From Streptomyces paradoxus (GTDB taxonomy: Bacteria > Actinomycetota > Actinomycetes > Streptomycetales > Streptomycetaceae): DNA of 64,000 nt. The notes beneath the pieces are model-generated. The model saw nothing but the letters and a program-made list of their open reading frames with translations, searched no databases and was not told where the DNA came from. Where the stretch lies: the NCBI RefSeq assembly GCF_014202475.1, contig NZ_JACHGV010000001.1:1-64000 (forward strand), read 5' to 3'. The translations under genes and the position numbers were made by a program. Positions within the stretch are counted from its first letter, which is position 1; every line of letters starts with the position of its first letter. Shown in pieces: positions 50,281 through 58,306 of the stretch.

Positions 50281-50357
50281 GACACCACCCCGATCAGCTC
50301 TGCCGCACCCATGCACGCCTTACCGATCGGCGTACGCGCGAGGACTGCTCGGCTCAT
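50277..50357 (-). CDS. 26-residue leader, apparently derived from a thiolase start
   Basis: An ATG at 50357 with AGGAG 6 bases before opens a frame of 26 residues, beginning [20 protein letters not shown] and stopping inside the next start (GTGA). The part ARTPIGKA matches the N-terminus of acetyl-CoA acetyltransferases, including the intact one at 58307 ([14 protein letters not shown]). It therefore seems to be the shrunken remnant of a second thiolase gene, which now couples translation into the SDR gene. Confidence 0.5.
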   Translation of the reverse strand: MSRAVLARTPIGKACMGAAELIGVVS

Positions 50358-50412
50358 CACCGCTCCTTTCCTGTGTATGTGAGTGTCAAAGTCCCGTGTG
50401 CGGGCGATCGGT

Positions 50413-51447
50413 TCAGACACCTGCGGTGTCCGCGACTTCGTGGGCCTTCGCCACCAGTGCGTCGATGCGCTCCGCGGTCGGGGTCCCGGACGCGGCCTTG
50501 TTCCGCGGTTCGTCCATCGCGCGGCGCATGACGCCCTCCGCGATGATCGCGACCTTCCACAATCCCAACGCGTGCCAGTAGCCCAGCGCCGTCAGGTCGC
50601 GTCCCGACGCCGCCGAGTAGGCCGCGACAAGTTCCTCACGGGTCGGGAAGCCGTCGAGAGCGGTCGCGGCGAAGTCGCCCGAGGTGTTCTCGCCCTTCGC
50701 CGGCCAGTAGGCCAGCAGGCTGCCCAGGTCCGCGAGCGGGTCCCCCAGCGTCGACAGTTCCCAGTCGAGCACCGCGGTCACCTCCCCGGTGTCGTAGGAG
50801 GTGATGACGTTGCGCAGATGGAAGTCGCCGTGCACGAGGGTCGGTTCGCGCTGCTCGGGGACGGCCGCGACGAGGCGCCGGGTGAGGTCCTCCAGGGCTG
50901 GCAGCTCGCGGGTCCTGGACCTCTCCCACTGGGCCGACCAGCGCTTGAGCTGACGCTGCGCGTACGGCTTGTGGCCGGCGAGACCGGTCAGCCCGGTCAC
51001 CTGGAGATCCACCGCGTGGATCTTCGCCAGAGTCCGCGGCAACGACATCCCGATCGCGCGGCGACGCTCGGGCGTCAACGACCGCGCGATCGACATCGTG
51101 TCGACGACCTGGCCGTCCACGAACTCCATGAGCAGCAGCGGGACGTCGGTCACGGCGGGCTCGTCGGTCAGCCCGAGCACCCGCGGAGTCGGGACGACGG
51201 TGCTCTCCAGGGCGGTCAGGATCCGCGCCTCGCGGGCCACGTCGTGCGCCGACGCCAGCAGGTGACCCAGCGGTGGGCGCCTCAGCACCCATCTGTGGCC
51301 GTCCTGATCTTTTACGAGATACGTCAGGTTCGACTGGCCCAGCCCGATCCGCTCGAAGGCCAGGGGTCCGGCGAAGTCGACGCCGAGGGAAGCGAACCAG
51401 CGGCCCACCGCCCCGGCGTCGATTCCGACGATGTCCGCGCTAGACAC
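50413..51447 (-). CDS. APH-family phosphotransferase (ACAD10/11 N-terminal-like, LvaA-like)
   Basis: A 344-residue kinase of the aminoglycoside phosphotransferase/choline kinase fold. Signs: FERIGLGQSNLTYLVKDQDG with RWVLRRPP (nucleotide-binding Lys region replaced as is usual in this group), catalytic loop HGDFHLRNVI, and Mg-binding LDWELSTLGDPLADLG. This subgroup is fused to acyl-CoA dehydrogenase in mammalian ACAD11 and ACAD10 and phosphorylates the 4-hydroxy group of 4-hydroxyacyl-CoA. Start GTG 51447 overlaps the SDR stop by 8 bases and has GGAG before it. Neighbouring acyl-CoA dehydrogenase and SDR genes fit this role well. Confidence 0.87.
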   Translation of the reverse strand: MSSADIVGIDAGAVGRWFASLGVDFAGPLAFERIGLGQSNLTYLVKDQDGHRWVLRRPPLGHLLASAHDVAREARILTALESTVVPTPRVLGLTDEPAVTDVPLLLMEFVDGQVVDTMSIARSLTPERRRAIGMSLPRTLAKIHAVDLQVTGLTGLAGHKPYAQRQLKRWSAQWERSRTRELPALEDLTRRLVAAVPEQREPTLVHGDFHLRNVITSYDTGEVTAVLDWELSTLGDPLADLGSLLAYWPAKGENTSGDFAATALDGFPTREELVAAYSAASGRDLTALGYWHALGLWKVAIIAEGVMRRAMDEPRNKAASGTPTAERIDALVAKAHEVADTAGV

Positions 51448-52222
51448 CGATTCCGGCTCCTTGCCTGAACGGGAGCGCATCACCGAGCAGTTGGCCGCCG
51501 TCGATCACCATCGTCTCGCCGGTGATCCAACTCGCGGCGTCCGAGACGAGGAAGGCGACCGCGGACGCGATGTCGGCAGGCTCCCCGATGCGGCCCAGCG
51601 CCACCGAGGCGGACACCTCCTCCTCGTGCTCCTTCCACAGAGCCTCGGCCAGCTTTGTGCGCACCACCCCCGGTGCCACGGCGTTGACGCGGACCTTCGG
51701 CGAGAGCTCCAGGGCCAGTTGCCTGGTGAGATGGATCAGCGCGGCCTTCGAGGCGTTGTACAGCCCGATGTTCGCCTCGGAGGCCATGCCGCCCACCGAC
51801 GCGGTGTTGACGACCGCCCCGCCGTGCTCCCCCATCCAGGCTCGCGTGGCCAGACCCGTCCACAGGACGGGCGCCCACAGGTTCACGTCGAAGGTCTTCG
51901 CGAACCGGCCGTGGTCCTGGTCGATGACCGGCCCGAAGGCCGGGTTGGTCCCCGCGTTGTTGACGAGGATGTCCAGACTGCCGAAGCGCTCGAGCGTCAG
52001 ATCCACACAGCGCCGGGCCGCCTCTTCGTCGACCGCATGCGCTCCCACGCCGACCGCTGTGCCCTTGACCTGGGCCGCGGCGGCCTCCGCCGCCTCTTGG
52101 GTCCGGGAGGTGAGGACGACGTTTGCGCCGGCCTCGGCGATGGACTGGGCTATCGCCAGCCCGATACCGCGCGAGGCCCCGGTGACGACGGCTGTACGAC
52201 CGCTGAGGTCGAGTCCTGCCAT
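51440..52222 (-). CDS. SDR-family oxidoreductase (second of three)
   Basis: A 260-residue short-chain dehydrogenase: VVTGASRGIGLAIAQSIAEA, DILVNNAGTNPAFGPV, active-site NTASVGG with YNASKAAL, and ETMVIDGGQLLGD. It lies 2 bases after the acyl-CoA dehydrogenase gene and overlaps the kinase gene. In the hydroxy-acid model it would act on the 3-hydroxyacyl intermediate after rehydration. Confidence 0.88.
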   Translation of the reverse strand: MAGLDLSGRTAVVTGASRGIGLAIAQSIAEAGANVVLTSRTQEAAEAAAAQVKGTAVGVGAHAVDEEAARRCVDLTLERFGSLDILVNNAGTNPAFGPVIDQDHGRFAKTFDVNLWAPVLWTGLATRAWMGEHGGAVVNTASVGGMASEANIGLYNASKAALIHLTRQLALELSPKVRVNAVAPGVVRTKLAEALWKEHEEEVSASVALGRIGEPADIASAVAFLVSDAASWITGETMVIDGGQLLGDALPFRQGAGIGV

Positions 52223-52224
52223 CT

Positions 52225-53448
52225 TCAGTTCACCGCCGCCGCGTCGCGGTACTTCCGCAGTTCCTGCTTGGCGATGGCCCGCTTGTGAACCTCGTCGGGA
52301 CCGTCCGCCAGCCGCAGCGTCCGCAGATGCGCGTACATCATCGCCAAGGGGAAGTCGTCGGTCACTCCCGCTCCCCCGTGCACCTGGATCGCGCGATCGA
52401 CGATCTTCAACGCGATGTCGGGGGCGGCCACCTTGATGGCCGCGATCTCGGTGCGCGCTTCCTTGTTCCCGACCGTGTCCATCAGATACGCGGCCTTGAG
52501 CGTGAGCAGGCGGATCATCTCGATGTCGATCCGCGCTTCCGCGATCCAGTCCTGGATGTTCGACCGTTCGGCGACCGGGCTGCCGAAGGTCACCCGTGAC
52601 TGTGCGCGCCGGCACATCAGTTCCAGTGCCCGCTCGGCCGCGCCGATGGCCCGCATGCAGTGGTGTATGCGGCCGGGCCCGAGCCGGGCCTGGCTGATGG
52701 CGAAACCCTCGCCCTCGCCCTTGAGGAGGTCCGTGGCCGGCACCCGGACGTTCTCGAAGATGATCTCCGCATGGCCCTCGCGGTCCGCGTACCCGAACAC
52801 CGGGAGGTTGCGGACCACGGTGACACCGGGGGCGTCCACGGGTACGACCATCATCGACTGCTGGCGATGCGGGGCCGCCGTGGGGTCGGTCTTGCCCATC
52901 ACGATGAGCACCTTGCAGTTCTTGTGCATCGCGTTCGAGGCGAACCACTTGCGGCCGTTGAGCACGTACTCGTCGCCGTCGCGCTCCATCCGCAGCTCGA
53001 TGTTGGTGGCATCGGAGCTGGCGACACGCGGCTCGGTCATCGCGAAGGCCGAGGCCATCGTCCCGTCGAGCAGCGGCTTGAGGTACTTCTCCTTGTGCTC
53101 GTCGGTGCCGAAGAGGGTGAGCACCTCCATGTTGCCGGTGTCGGGCGCGTTGCAGTTGCACGCCTCGGAGGCGATGTGACTGCGGCCCATGATCTCCGCC
53201 AGCGGCGCGTACTCGAGGTTCGTCAGGCCGGGGCCCCACTCCGGGTGCGGGTGGAACAGGTTCCACAGTCCGCGCCTGCGCGCCTCCGCCTTGAGCTCTT
53301 CGAGGATCGGCGGGTGGAAGTGCGGGTCGCCCGACGCGCGCATCTGCTCGTCGTAGATCGCCTCGGCGGGGTAGATGTGCTCATCCATGAACTCGAGCAG
53401 ATCCGCCCGGTACTTCTTGGCACGGTCCGACGTCTCAAACAGGGACAT
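52225..53448 (-). CDS. Acyl-CoA dehydrogenase (ACAD11-like)
   Basis: A 407-residue FAD-dependent acyl-CoA dehydrogenase. The family marks are visible: [60 protein letters not shown] and [20 protein letters not shown]. The [19 protein letters not shown] segment is characteristic of the ACAD10/ACAD11 branch. In that branch the enzyme works with the APH-type kinase encoded next door, converting 4-phospho-acyl-CoA to an enoyl-CoA. The gene overlaps the enoyl-CoA hydratase stop by 14 bases. Confidence 0.9.
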   Translation of the reverse strand: MSLFETSDRAKKYRADLLEFMDEHIYPAEAIYDEQMRASGDPHFHPPILEELKAEARRRGLWNLFHPHPEWGPGLTNLEYAPLAEIMGRSHIASEACNCNAPDTGNMEVLTLFGTDEHKEKYLKPLLDGTMASAFAMTEPRVASSDATNIELRMERDGDEYVLNGRKWFASNAMHKNCKVLIVMGKTDPTAAPHRQQSMMVVPVDAPGVTVVRNLPVFGYADREGHAEIIFENVRVPATDLLKGEGEGFAISQARLGPGRIHHCMRAIGAAERALELMCRRAQSRVTFGSPVAERSNIQDWIAEARIDIEMIRLLTLKAAYLMDTVGNKEARTEIAAIKVAAPDIALKIVDRAIQVHGGAGVTDDFPLAMMYAHLRTLRLADGPDEVHKRAIAKQELRKYRDAAAVN

Positions 53449-54247
53449 CCGAACTCCTTACGGGTAGTGAGGGAAAGTTTGGCGAGCGCTTGTCCAGGTG
53501 ACTGGCCAAGCCTTCGACGACATCGGACCCGCGGAAGGCCTGGAGCATCAGGTCCTCCGCCCGGGTCACGGAATCGGTGTAGGTGCCGTCCGCGTCGTTG
53601 CTCAGCTGGCTCTTGATGGTGGCCATGGATGCCGGGGAGCAGCGCTCCGCCAGTTCGGCGGCGTACGCGACAGCGGCATCGACCACGCTGCCGGTGGTGA
53701 CCAGGTGGTCGAGGAGTCCGATACGGAAGGCCTCCTCGGCATCCACCATGCGACTCGACAGCAGCAGGTCCGCTGCTCGGCTGTGCCCCACGAGCCGGGG
53801 CAACAGCCAGGAGATCCCGTACTCGGCGATCAGCCCACGGTGCGCGAATGCCGTGGTGAACCGGGCCGAGGGCGAGCCGAAGCGGAGGTCGCAGTAGAGC
53901 GCCTCCACCATGCCGAGGCCGGCGGCCACTCCGTTGACCGCTCCGATCAGCGGCTTGCGCAGGGTCCGCGGAAGGTCCCGGGGACGGCGCCGGGCCCGGC
54001 CCGCCTCGGAGACCTCGCCGACCGCCTTTAGCCGTTGCAGGTCGGCTCCGGCGCAGAATCCGCGTCCCGCGCCGGTGACCACGACGGCGCATACGTCCGG
54101 ATCGTCCTCGGCGGCGTCGAGCAGCGCGAAATAGCGGTCCTCGAGTTCGTCGGTCCAGGCGTTCAGTTTGGCGGGCCGGTTGAACGTGACCAGCAGCACC
54201 TGCCCTCGGCGTTCGGCGAGGACGAGCTCGCCCGGCGCGCCGGTCAT
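53435..54247 (-). CDS. Enoyl-CoA hydratase/isomerase
   Basis: A 270-residue crotonase. The oxyanion-hole parts are [17 protein letters not shown] and [20 protein letters not shown], followed by [20 protein letters not shown] with a Glu at a catalytic position. It hydrates trans-2-enoyl-CoA in beta-oxidation. The start overlaps the stop of the upstream SDR gene as ATGA. Confidence 0.9.
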   Translation of the reverse strand: MTGAPGELVLAERRGQVLLVTFNRPAKLNAWTDELEDRYFALLDAAEDDPDVCAVVVTGAGRGFCAGADLQRLKAVGEVSEAGRARRRPRDLPRTLRKPLIGAVNGVAAGLGMVEALYCDLRFGSPSARFTTAFAHRGLIAEYGISWLLPRLVGHSRAADLLLSSRMVDAEEAFRIGLLDHLVTTGSVVDAAVAYAAELAERCSPASMATIKSQLSNDADGTYTDSVTRAEDLMLQAFRGSDVVEGLASHLDKRSPNFPSLPVRSSDVPV

Positions 54248-55062
54248 GCCTGCGCCAGCAGGGAGCTCTGGTAGCGGCGCATCCCGCGTACCCAGCGGTC
54301 GTAGTCCGAGCCCTTCTGCCGGTACATCTCGAGAACGTCTTCGTGCGGCAGGACGAGGAAGCGCTCGTCCTCGATGGCGGCCAGGACGGCGTCGGCGACT
54401 TCGGCAGGCTCCAGGACGTCACCAGCGGAGGTGACGGCCCGCGTCGCGGCTCTTCCCAGCGCGTCCCCGGAGTCCTCCCCGGCGGTCAGCATCCTGGTGT
54501 TCACGCCCATCGGGCACAGACAGCTGACCCGAACCCCGCGGTCGCCGTAGGTGACACTCAGCCACTCGGCGAAGGCGACGGCCGCGTACTTGGTGACGGC
54601 GTACGTGGCGGAGCCGATCTGGGTGAGCAGTCCGGCCGCCGAGGCCGTGCTGACGAAGTAGCCCTCACCGCGTTCGAGCCACCGGGGTACCAGCAGCCTT
54701 GCCGCACGGATGTGGGCTCGCAGGTTGACGTCGATGGAGCGATCCCAGTCCTGCTCGCTCACGTCGAGGCCGAGCGCGCCGCCGACGCCCGCGTTCGCGA
54801 AGTAGAAGTCGACCGGGCCGAAGGCGCTCTCCGCCAGGTCGATCAACTGCTGTATCTGCTCGCTGTCCGACACGTCCGCGCCGACGCTGACGGTGGTGCC
54901 CGGATGGTCGGCGTCGACTGTCTCCGACACCGCCCGCGCGGCCTCCGCGTCGAGGTCCGCGACTACGACCCGGGCGCCCTCGCGAGCGAGCCGTGCGACC
55001 AACGCGCTGCCGATGCCGCCGCCCCCACCGGTGACGATGGCGACTCTTTCTGCAAGGTTCAC
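54244..55062 (-). CDS. SDR-family oxidoreductase (third of three, operon leader)
   Basis: A 272-residue short-chain dehydrogenase: VAIVTGGGGGIGSALVARLA, DFYFANAGVGGALG, STASAAG with YAVTKYAAVAF. The C-terminal extension DERFLVLPHEDVLEMYRQKG occurs in SDRs linked with acyl-CoA dehydrogenases. It is the first gene of a leftward operon of seven frames reaching to 49483. A promoter of the form TTGAAC, 17 bases, TATACA lies 42-70 bases before its start and is covered by a GACGTC-centred palindrome, so it is probably repressed by the adjacent TetR. Confidence 0.88.
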   Translation of the reverse strand: MNLAERVAIVTGGGGGIGSALVARLAREGARVVVADLDAEAARAVSETVDADHPGTTVSVGADVSDSEQIQQLIDLAESAFGPVDFYFANAGVGGALGLDVSEQDWDRSIDVNLRAHIRAARLLVPRWLERGEGYFVSTASAAGLLTQIGSATYAVTKYAAVAFAEWLSVTYGDRGVRVSCLCPMGVNTRMLTAGEDSGDALGRAATRAVTSAGDVLEPAEVADAVLAAIEDERFLVLPHEDVLEMYRQKGSDYDRWVRGMRRYQSSLLAQA

Positions 55063-55103
55063 GGCGACCCTCTCCGTCGACGGGGCGTGTGATGCGTCCG
55101 ATC

Positions 55104-55133
55104 TGTATAATTGAATCCGACGTCAAGTTCAAT
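55104..55133 (-). promoter_or_regulatory. Promoter and TetR operator of the SDR-ECH-ACAD operon
   Basis: On the minus strand, -35 TTGAAC (55127-55132), a 17-base spacer and -10 TATACA (55104-55109). Over the -35 and spacer (55110-55133) lies the palindrome ATTGAA-N3-GACGTC-N3-TTCAAT, with perfect outer arms and centre. Confidence 0.75.
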
Positions 55134-55202
55134 AGCTGGCCGCGCGGAACCGATGAAGAAAGCCGCCCAACCCCGGGGGTGAGCGGCTGCGAGGCGGGCG
55201 GA

Positions 55203-55895
55203 TCAGCGGTGGCCGGGGAACCGCAGGGCGTTCGCCCACAGGCGGGTGACCGTGGACACGAGTTCCTCGAAGTCCACCGGCGCGTCTTCTTCTTGCTCTT
55301 CACTGCGCACGAAGGCGTTGTAAGCCATGACACTGACCATGCCGGACAGCGCACGGGACGCCATCATCGGATCGACCTCACGGTCTGCGACACCCCGCGC
55401 CTGCAGGTCGGCGATACCGCGGGCGTTGCGGCGGATGAACGCGTCCCCGCGCCGCCTTCGGAACTCACGGAACTCCGGCTCCACTTGGGCGACCTGCTCG
55501 AGCAGTGCCATCAGCTTCGCGTTCCGCTTGTACGCCGCGAGATAGGCGCGGTTGCTCGCCTCGAGTACCGCATGGGGATCGTCGGTGCCCTGCACCCGGC
55601 CCATGCCGGGGTGCATCATGTCCTCCTGCGCCTCCAGGAGGACGGCGGCGAGCACCTCTTCCTTGTTGGCGAAGTAGGTGTAGAAGGATCCCGCCGCGCA
55701 CCGGGCCTCTTTGGTGATGTCGGTCAGGCGGGCGTCGAGGTAACCGTCCCGTTCGAACACCTTGCGCGCGGCCTTCACCAGAGCGGCCCGGGTCCGCGCT
55801 CCGCGCTGTGTGGTGGGCGGCTCGCGAAGCTGCGAGAAGGGCGCCACGGGCGGTGCCTGCTCGCTGTCGGTCTCCTCGGGCGCAGTGGTGTCCAT
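55203..55895 (-). CDS. TetR-family regulator of the acyl-CoA catabolic cluster
   Basis: A 230-residue TetR-type regulator: LVKAARKVFERDGYLDARLT then DITKEARCAAGSFYTYFANK is the helix-turn-helix; the rest is helical, with a C-terminal VDFEELVSTVTRLWANALRF. I place the start at ATG 55895, because a -10 like TAAAGT ends 8 bases before it and would give a leaderless mRNA, and because the GACGTC-type operator copy lies directly upstream at 55910-55931. ATGs at 55925 and 55931 are alternatives. It lies between the two halves of the cluster and is their likely repressor, perhaps relieved by an acyl-CoA. Confidence 0.82.
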   Translation of the reverse strand: MDTTAPEETDSEQAPPVAPFSQLREPPTTQRGARTRAALVKAARKVFERDGYLDARLTDITKEARCAAGSFYTYFANKEEVLAAVLLEAQEDMMHPGMGRVQGTDDPHAVLEASNRAYLAAYKRNAKLMALLEQVAQVEPEFREFRRRRGDAFIRRNARGIADLQARGVADREVDPMMASRALSGMVSVMAYNAFVRSEEQEEDAPVDFEELVSTVTRLWANALRFPGHR

Positions 55896-55902
55896 CCCCG
55901 GG

Positions 55903-55931
55903 ACTTTACTTGAATCCGACGCCATAGTCAT
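55903..55931 (-). promoter_or_regulatory. Putative TetR operator and leaderless promoter of the regulator gene
   Basis: TTGAATCCGACGCC with a degenerate right arm (ATAGTCAT) at 55910-55931 matches the operator at 55111 in 17 of 22 positions. The -10-like TAAAGT (minus strand) is at 55903-55908. The spacing to ATG 55895 suits transcription starting at the start codon. Confidence 0.5.
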
Positions 55932-55980
55932 AAATCCCCAAGGGCAGACTGAGCAGGCTGATGTCCTGGTTTCCCGGTGC

Positions 55981-57504
55981 TCAGAGGCGGCGGGCGGCAA
56001 CGTCACCGAGGGCGGTGTCGCGGGTCAGAGCGCCACGGTCGATGGACCGCTTGAGGATCTTCCCCGTCGGCCCCTTGGGCAGCGCATCGACGAACCGGAC
56101 GATGCGCGGGATCTTGTAGGCGGACAGCCGCTCTCGTGCCCAGTTCGACACCTCGGCGGCACCGAGGTCCGCACCGGGCCGGGCGGCGACGAGCGCGGCG
56201 ACCTCCTCGCCGTAGTGGTCGTCGGGAACTCCGATCACGGCTGCCTCGACGATGTCGGGGTGCTCGTAGAGAACTTCCTCGACCTCGCCGGGGTAGACGT
56301 TGTAGCCGCCGCGGATGATCAGGTCCTTCACACGGTCGACGATGCGCAGGTCGCCGTCGGTGTCGGTCTCACCGAGGTCGCCGGTGCGGAACCAGCCGTC
56401 GGACGAGATGGCCGCGGCGGTGTCCGCGGGGCGGTTCCAGTAACCGCGCATCACCGTGGGCCCCTTGATGTGGACCTCGCCGACGCTACCCGGCGGGCAC
56501 TCGTCGCCGTTGTCGTCACATACCCGAACCTGCATCCGCGGTACCGCTCTGCCGGTGTACCCGGTCTTGGCGCCGCGGTCGAGGTCGTTGAAGGTGCCGA
56601 ACGCGGTGGTCTCGGTGAGCCCGTACCCTTCGAGGATCGTGCAGCCGAAGCGGGCCTCGAAGGCCCGGGCGATTTCCCCGGGAAGCGACGCACCGCCGGA
56701 GACGGCGACACGGAGCCCGGCGAAGTCCGCCGGATTCGCATCACCCGCCGCGTGCAGCATCGCGTTCCACATGGTCGGTACGCCGGCCATGATGGTGAGC
56801 CGGTCGCGGCGCAGCATCTCCAGCATCGACGCCGGGTCGAATCGGGCCAGCAACGACATCGAGCCGCCCACGGTCAAGGTCGCCATCATGACCGACGCCT
56901 GGCCGAACACGTGGAACAGCGGGAGTCCGGTGCCGGTGCGGTCGGCGCTCGACGCTCGGCTGCACTCGGCGCCGATCTCCCCGGCGGACAGCAGGTTCCC
57001 GACGGTGAGTTGGGCCCCCTTCGGCCGCCCAGTGGTGCCCGACGTGTACAGGATGGCCGCCGTCTCGTCGCGGTCACGGTCGACGACGTCGGCAGGGGCA
57101 GCGGTGACCGGCGTGCCCGGGGACAACGCCCAGGAGGGCACCGAGAGCGCCGCGGCCGCCTCCGCGACAGCGGGGCCCAGGGCGTGCCATGCGATCGCCA
57201 ATGAGCATCCGGCGTCGCCGAGTACGTACTCGGCCTCGGCCCGGGTGGACATCGTGTTGACCGGCACCACGACACAGCCCGCCGCCTGGATCCCCAGGTA
57301 GGCCACCACGAACTCGGGCACCGACGGCGCCGCGAGCAACACCCGGTCCCCCGGGGACAGGCCGGCGGCCGCCAGGGCGCCCGCGTACCGCATGGTCGCG
57401 TCCCTGAGCTGAAGGTAGGTCCACTGATCCGTGGCACCGCGCAGTGCGATGTTGTCGGGGGTGACGGCCGCGTGGCGGCACACAGGATCGAAAACGCTGG
57501 CCAT
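55981..57504 (-). CDS. AMP-binding acyl-CoA ligase (fatty acid--CoA ligase)
   Basis: A 507-residue adenylate-forming enzyme. The P-loop-like A3 motif is ILYTSGTTGRPKGAQLT, A5 is LEGYGLTETTAFGTFND, A7/A8 GWFRTGDLGETDTDGDLRIV and RVKDLIIRGGYNVYPGEVEE, and the catalytic lysine in GPTGKILKR. It activates a carboxylic acid with ATP and CoA and would start the pathway. It lies alone between the TetR and HAD genes on the minus strand. A weaker GACGTC copy lies 79-84 bases before its start. Confidence 0.9.
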   Translation of the reverse strand: MASVFDPVCRHAAVTPDNIALRGATDQWTYLQLRDATMRYAGALAAAGLSPGDRVLLAAPSVPEFVVAYLGIQAAGCVVVPVNTMSTRAEAEYVLGDAGCSLAIAWHALGPAVAEAAAALSVPSWALSPGTPVTAAPADVVDRDRDETAAILYTSGTTGRPKGAQLTVGNLLSAGEIGAECSRASSADRTGTGLPLFHVFGQASVMMATLTVGGSMSLLARFDPASMLEMLRRDRLTIMAGVPTMWNAMLHAAGDANPADFAGLRVAVSGGASLPGEIARAFEARFGCTILEGYGLTETTAFGTFNDLDRGAKTGYTGRAVPRMQVRVCDDNGDECPPGSVGEVHIKGPTVMRGYWNRPADTAAAISSDGWFRTGDLGETDTDGDLRIVDRVKDLIIRGGYNVYPGEVEEVLYEHPDIVEAAVIGVPDDHYGEEVAALVAARPGADLGAAEVSNWARERLSAYKIPRIVRFVDALPKGPTGKILKRSIDRGALTRDTALGDVAARRL

Positions 57505-57573
57505 GGGGCGGTGCCTTCCGGGAGGTGAGCAGGTGATGGTGCGGGGCGCGCCCTCGCCGACGAGGTGACTTTG

Positions 57574-57597
57574 CCCGGCTTCGACGTCAAGTCCCCG
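57574..57597 (-). promoter_or_regulatory. Weak candidate TetR operator upstream of the acyl-CoA ligase gene
   Basis: GACGTC at 57583-57588 is embedded in TTCGACGTCAAGT, sharing ACTTGACGTCG (minus strand) with the operator at 55110, but the outer ATTGAA/TTCAAT arms are lost. It is 70-93 bases upstream of the ligase start. Confidence 0.35.
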
Positions 57598-57656
57598 GGC
57601 GGTGCGGCCGGATGACCGACCTCAGCGCGTCCGGTCGGTCGGTCGATGGGTATCGG

Positions 57657-58304
57657 TCAGGCAGTGATCCCGAAGCGTTCGGCGAGTTGGCGGCGGGTGT
57701 CGGCGGCGCTGGTGTGCAGTACGCCTCCGATTCCGATCCGTGCCGCTCCGTCGAGGTTCTGCCGCAGATCGTCGATCATGACCGCCTCCTCGGGGTCGAT
57801 GCCGAGGCGTTCACACGCGATCGCGTAGATCCGCCGGGAAGGCTTGCGGATGCCGACCTCGGACGAAATGACGACCGCATCGGCGACGGCCGTGAGGTCG
57901 ACGCCGTCGTAGGTCCCGGTGCCGAAAGCATTGGACACCAGCGCAACAGGATGACCGGCGGCTCGCACCTCACCGAGCAGCGCGAGCATGTCCCGGTCGA
58001 TCGACATTCCCGCTTGCATCCGGGCCGTGAGCCCCTCGGCCGACACCTCCGCGCCATGGACACGGAGGCGTTCGGCGAATCCCCGCTCGAAGGCTGCGGC
58101 GTCGATACGGCCGCACTCGTGGTCGGCCAGCAGGGTGCGCGAGGGCTGGTCCCGGCTCAGGAGGTCCAGCGGAAGGCGCGGGTCGCCGCCGAGCGAGGCG
58201 CCGAATTCGGTGAAGGCCCGCAACACACTGGAGGTGATGACACCGCCGAAGTCCACCAGGACCGCGTTTCGGGTCCTTTCCACCACGTTCGACCACGTGT
58301 CCAT
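57657..58304 (-). CDS. HAD-family hydrolase (ACAD10 N-terminal-like)
   Basis: A 215-residue haloacid dehalogenase-type hydrolase. Motif I is VLVDFGGVITSS with nucleophile Asp, motif II is ALVSNAFG, motif III around GIRKPSRRIYAIA, and motif IV MIDDLRQNLDGAARIG. This type forms the N-terminal domain of ACAD10 and of soluble epoxide hydrolase. It might be a phosphatase acting on the phosphorylated intermediates of the pathway. The start is 2 bases after the thiolase stop, so they form one transcript. Confidence 0.85.
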   Translation of the reverse strand: MDTWSNVVERTRNAVLVDFGGVITSSVLRAFTEFGASLGGDPRLPLDLLSRDQPSRTLLADHECGRIDAAAFERGFAERLRVHGAEVSAEGLTARMQAGMSIDRDMLALLGEVRAAGHPVALVSNAFGTGTYDGVDLTAVADAVVISSEVGIRKPSRRIYAIACERLGIDPEEAVMIDDLRQNLDGAARIGIGGVLHTSAADTRRQLAERFGITA

Positions 58305-58306
58305 GC

